DNA of 8,036 nucleotides, taken from positions 1 through 8,036 of the forward strand of contig CACYBP010000094.1 in assembly GCA_902772625.1 (NCBI GenBank), in the 5' to 3' direction. Positions 6,493 through 8,036 of the stretch are shown here, in pieces (the stretch's first letter is position 1; every line of letters begins with the position of its first letter). The stretch comes from Oscillospiraceae bacterium. Lineage in GTDB: Bacteria; Bacillota; Clostridia; Oscillospirales; QAMX01. The notes under the pieces were generated by a model. That model was not told the origin of the DNA, searched no databases, and was given only the letters and a program-made list of their open reading frames with translations. The position numbers were made by a program, and so were the translations under genes.

Positions 6493-7734
6493 TTACTCTT
6501 CGGATTGCGGTTGGTTGGTGACGACTTTGCCGTCGTAAAGGCCGCGGGTGTTGATGATGATGGTGTCGTTGGTGAAAAGACCTTCGGTGCCTCTCAGATC
6601 GGCCTCCACCACGTAAAAGGCGTCGGTCTTCCAGAGAACCCTGACCTCCACGAACCGGGCCACGTACCCCTGCAGGCAGAAGACGCCGGTCTTGCCGTCG
6701 ATCACCCGCAGCGCATCCACCGGCACGCGGTAGCCGGTGTATTGCTCCACAAGGACCCTGACCTTCGCCGTGCGAAGCGAGAGGTAATCCGATACGTTGG
6801 CGGAGGTGTCGAAGTTCAAAACCAGCCGCTCGTCTTTTTCGGGATCTCCGGTGACCGAGGCGAGAGAAGCGGCGATGGTCTTCCCCTGAAGCTCGATCTC
6901 GTATCTTTTCCCGGGGGAGAGGAGAGCGGCTTCTTCCGCCGGAACCGGAAGCAGGATCTTCCAGTGATAATCGGTGACGATCTTTCCGGGACAGGAGGAG
7001 AGGTTCGCGTCTCCGTTGGCAGGGGAGGCGATGATCGCGTCCACCTTGTCCGCGGTCAGCTCGTCCGCGTTTTCAAGGGTCAGCCTTTCTTCGTACCCGT
7101 CGGTGCAGGAGGAGTAGTATCCCGCCTGGCTTGAGACCAGAGCCGTCGCTCCCATGCTGCTGGTACGCTCGTAATTATCCACCAGCATGACGTACCGGTT
7201 CAGTTCGTTGGTCAATTCGGCGCGGTCGCCGAGGGCGTAAGCTCTTTTGAGAAGCGTATAGGCAAGATCGCTTTTCAGGGAAGAGAGATCTCCCACCGGA
7301 TGCCCTTCGGAGGGAAGTCTTGCGGTAAGAGCGGTGACGGCTCTGTTCAGCTCGGGGATCTCGTAGACGTCGTTGAAGGAGGAGGATATCCTTTCAAGCC
7401 GTCCGGCGATCTCGGTCGCCGCTTTGTTTTCCCGGTAGGAATTCAAGGCCGAGGCGGATTCGTAAACCGTCCCGTAGCTTCCTCCGGAGGAGACTTTTTC
7501 TCCGTCCTCCAGATTCAGGGAGTAAACCGGGGCCGAAAGATCGGGGAGGAGCTTTTCGTCCCGCACGAAGAGCGCAGGGCCGTTCACCGACTGTCCCGCC
7601 GTGATCAGCGAGGCGTGTACGGTTTTCAGGGTGCTTCCCAGGGCGTTTACCGCCTGATAAATGACGTATGCCATCACGACGGCCAGAATGGTCCCGAATA
7701 TCACCCGGCCGTAGCGAAACGTTTTTTTCAGCAC
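6493..7734 (-). CDS. HlyD-like membrane-anchored protein (membrane fusion protein family) of the sepF cluster
   Basis: A 413-residue protein with a short basic cytoplasmic end (MLKKTFRYGR), one membrane segment at about 11-32 (VIFGTILAVVMAYVIYQAV) and a large extracytoplasmic part. Residues about 50-92 look like the first half of a barrel-sandwich (lipoyl-like) domain, and 100-195 are mostly helical. Residues about 200-255 resume the barrel-sandwich, with Y-x-S-x-x-DGYE (207-215). The end, from about 255 to 405, is beta-rich and closes with GLYDGKVV, typical of clostridial HlyD-like proteins encoded beside sepF. The HlyD family normally bridges an inner-membrane transporter to the cell exterior; here no transporter lies nearby, and a role in envelope assembly or division is only inferred from position. 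Three cysteines (210, 248, 353) face outward. The start is GTG at 7734, supported by AGAAAGGA 7 nt upstream; the next in-frame ATG is inside the membrane segment. It is the first gene after the promoter at 7852-7880. Confidence 0.8.
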   Translation of the reverse strand: MLKKTFRYGRVIFGTILAVVMAYVIYQAVNALGSTLKTVHASLITAGQSVNGPALFVRDEKLLPDLSAPVYSLNLEDGEKVSSGGSYGTVYESASALNSYRENKAATEIAGRLERISSSFNDVYEIPELNRAVTALTARLPSEGHPVGDLSSLKSDLAYTLLKRAYALGDRAELTNELNRYVMLVDNYERTSSMGATALVSSQAGYYSSCTDGYEERLTLENADELTADKVDAIIASPANGDANLSSCPGKIVTDYHWKILLPVPAEEAALLSPGKRYEIELQGKTIAASLASVTGDPEKDERLVLNFDTSANVSDYLSLRTAKVRVLVEQYTGYRVPVDALRVIDGKTGVFCLQGYVARFVEVRVLWKTDAFYVVEADLRGTEGLFTNDTIIINTRGLYDGKVVTNQPQSEE

Positions 7735-7741
7735 GTTGGTT

Positions 7742-7747
7742 TCCTTT
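7742..7747 (-). promoter_or_regulatory. Ribosome binding site that fixes the GTG start of the HlyD-like gene
   Basis: AAAGGA on the minus strand lies 7 nt before the GTG at 7734. No in-frame ATG is available upstream in the last codons of the leader or before residue 21 of the protein, so this site decides the start. Confidence 0.75.
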
Positions 7748-7753
7748 CTGTCC

Positions 7754-7782
7754 AGCGGAGCGGGGTCTTTTGCCGATCCGCT
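7754..7782 (-). other. Leader hairpin 2 (next to the ribosome binding site)
   Basis: On the minus strand AGCGGA (7777-7782) pairs with TCCGCT (7754-7759). Inside it, beyond a single T/C mismatch, CGG pairs with CCG, for 9 base pairs around a 9-nt loop. It ends 6 nt before the AAAGGA ribosome site and has no U-tract. It could affect access to the ribosome site; this is inferred and untested. Confidence 0.4.
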
Positions 7783-7807
7783 ATACGCAGGGAAACGCCG
7801 CCGGACG

Positions 7808-7828
7808 AGGCCCTTTTCTAAAGAGCCT
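7808..7828 (-). other. Leader hairpin 1
   Basis: On the minus strand AGGCTCTTT pairs with AAAGGGCCT (nine pairs including one G-U) around a 3-nt AGA loop. It lies about 17 nt after the predicted transcription start. No U-tract follows (CGTCCGG), so it is not a terminator. A stabilising 5' hairpin or part of a larger leader fold is possible. Confidence 0.45.
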
Positions 7829-7851
7829 GATACGGCAAGCTAATTATCATT

Positions 7852-7880
7852 ATTATAGCACAGAGGTATAAGCTTTACAA
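7852..7880 (-). promoter_or_regulatory. Extended -10 sigma-A-type promoter for the HlyD-like/sepF/divIVA/ileS/lspA/rluD block
   Basis: On the minus strand the -35 box TTGTAA (7875-7880) is separated by exactly 17 nt from a perfect TATAAT -10 box (7852-7857), with TG one base upstream forming an extended -10. Transcription should start near 7845, giving a leader of about 110 nt. This is the only strong promoter I see ahead of the operon; the short gaps further down carry no comparable match. The 185-nt gap 7735-7919 otherwise holds the two leader hairpins and an AT-rich stretch next to the promoter. Confidence 0.85.
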
Positions 7881-7919
7881 GGCTTTCCTGTGAGAAATTT
7901 CACGCAATTTGGAGAGAAA

Positions 7920-8036
7920 TCAGTTTCTTCCTTCGCCTTCCGAAGGCTCGAGAAATCCGCGGATGAGCTTCTCCGCGTCGCCGAGGAGTTCATCAAAGCT
8001 CTTTTCGGCGTCCAGAGGCACGGCGTCCTTCACGTG
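7920..8036 (-). CDS. 3' end of an unrecognised gene, truncated by window edge
   Basis: The minus-strand frame is open from the window edge to a TGA at 7920-7922, giving 38 residues. They are charged and probably helical (for example SFDELLGDAEKLIRGFLEP), ending in a flexible Glu/Gly-rich tail. The codon style matches the neighbouring genes, with frequent G/C third positions. It points the same way as the operon, but the strong promoter lies just downstream of its stop and no terminator is visible between them, so some read-through into the operon is possible. I do not recognise the family; by position it would be the gene preceding the HlyD-like/sepF block. The tail does not look like the YggS/YlmE protein often found there. 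Confidence 0.6.
   Translation of the reverse strand, partial: HVKDAVPLDAEKSFDELLGDAEKLIRGFLEPSEGEGRN

Noticed and set aside
7890..7903. Small inverted repeat GTGA-6 nt-TCAC just upstream of the -35 box as a possible operator
   Set aside because: Four-base half-sites are too short to distinguish from chance in an AT-rich promoter region.

Overview
The window looks like chromosomal DNA from a GC-rich member of the Clostridia (Firmicutes/Bacillota), plausibly near the Oscillospiraceae; the lineage is inferred from gene order and protein style, with no marker gene visible. The core is a six-gene minus-strand block (7734 down to 611). In transcription order it holds an HlyD-like membrane-anchored protein, sepF, divIVA, ileS, lspA and an rluD-type pseudouridine synthase. 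From sepF onward it follows the sepF...divIVA-ileS-lspA-rluD order found downstream of the division and cell wall cluster in many Firmicutes. Spacing is tight (39, 32, 29 and 72 nt, then a 29-nt overlap), which suggests one operon.

Right edge (7735-8036): the 3' end of an unrecognised minus-strand gene stops at 7920. A 185-nt gap follows. It carries a clear extended -10 sigma-A-type promoter and a roughly 110-nt leader that can form two hairpins, leading to the GTG start of the HlyD-like gene. Middle (4949-7734): envelope and division genes, namely the HlyD-like protein, SepF (membrane anchor and FtsZ partner) and a DivIVA-family coiled-coil protein with a long Pro/Ala/Glu tail. Left-centre (611-4919): isoleucyl-tRNA synthetase, lipoprotein signal peptidase and the large-subunit rRNA pseudouridine synthase. 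The block ends at a strong GC-rich intrinsic terminator (574-606).

Left edge (1-542): a convergent plus-strand gene enters from outside the window. It encodes the C-terminal part of what looks like a galactose-mutarotase-fold (aldose 1-epimerase-like) protein, and it meets the minus-strand operon at the shared terminator.

This is mostly a conserved housekeeping region, and I see no mobile element, CRISPR array, RNA gene or new defence-like system. The points worth a second look are variations on the known theme: altered conserved positions in the LspA motif, an AMHKS version of the IleRS KMSKS loop, no T-box in front of ileS, loss of the usual genes between sepF and divIVA, a hairpin with a duplicated 3' arm between ileS and lspA, and a structured leader ahead of the operon.
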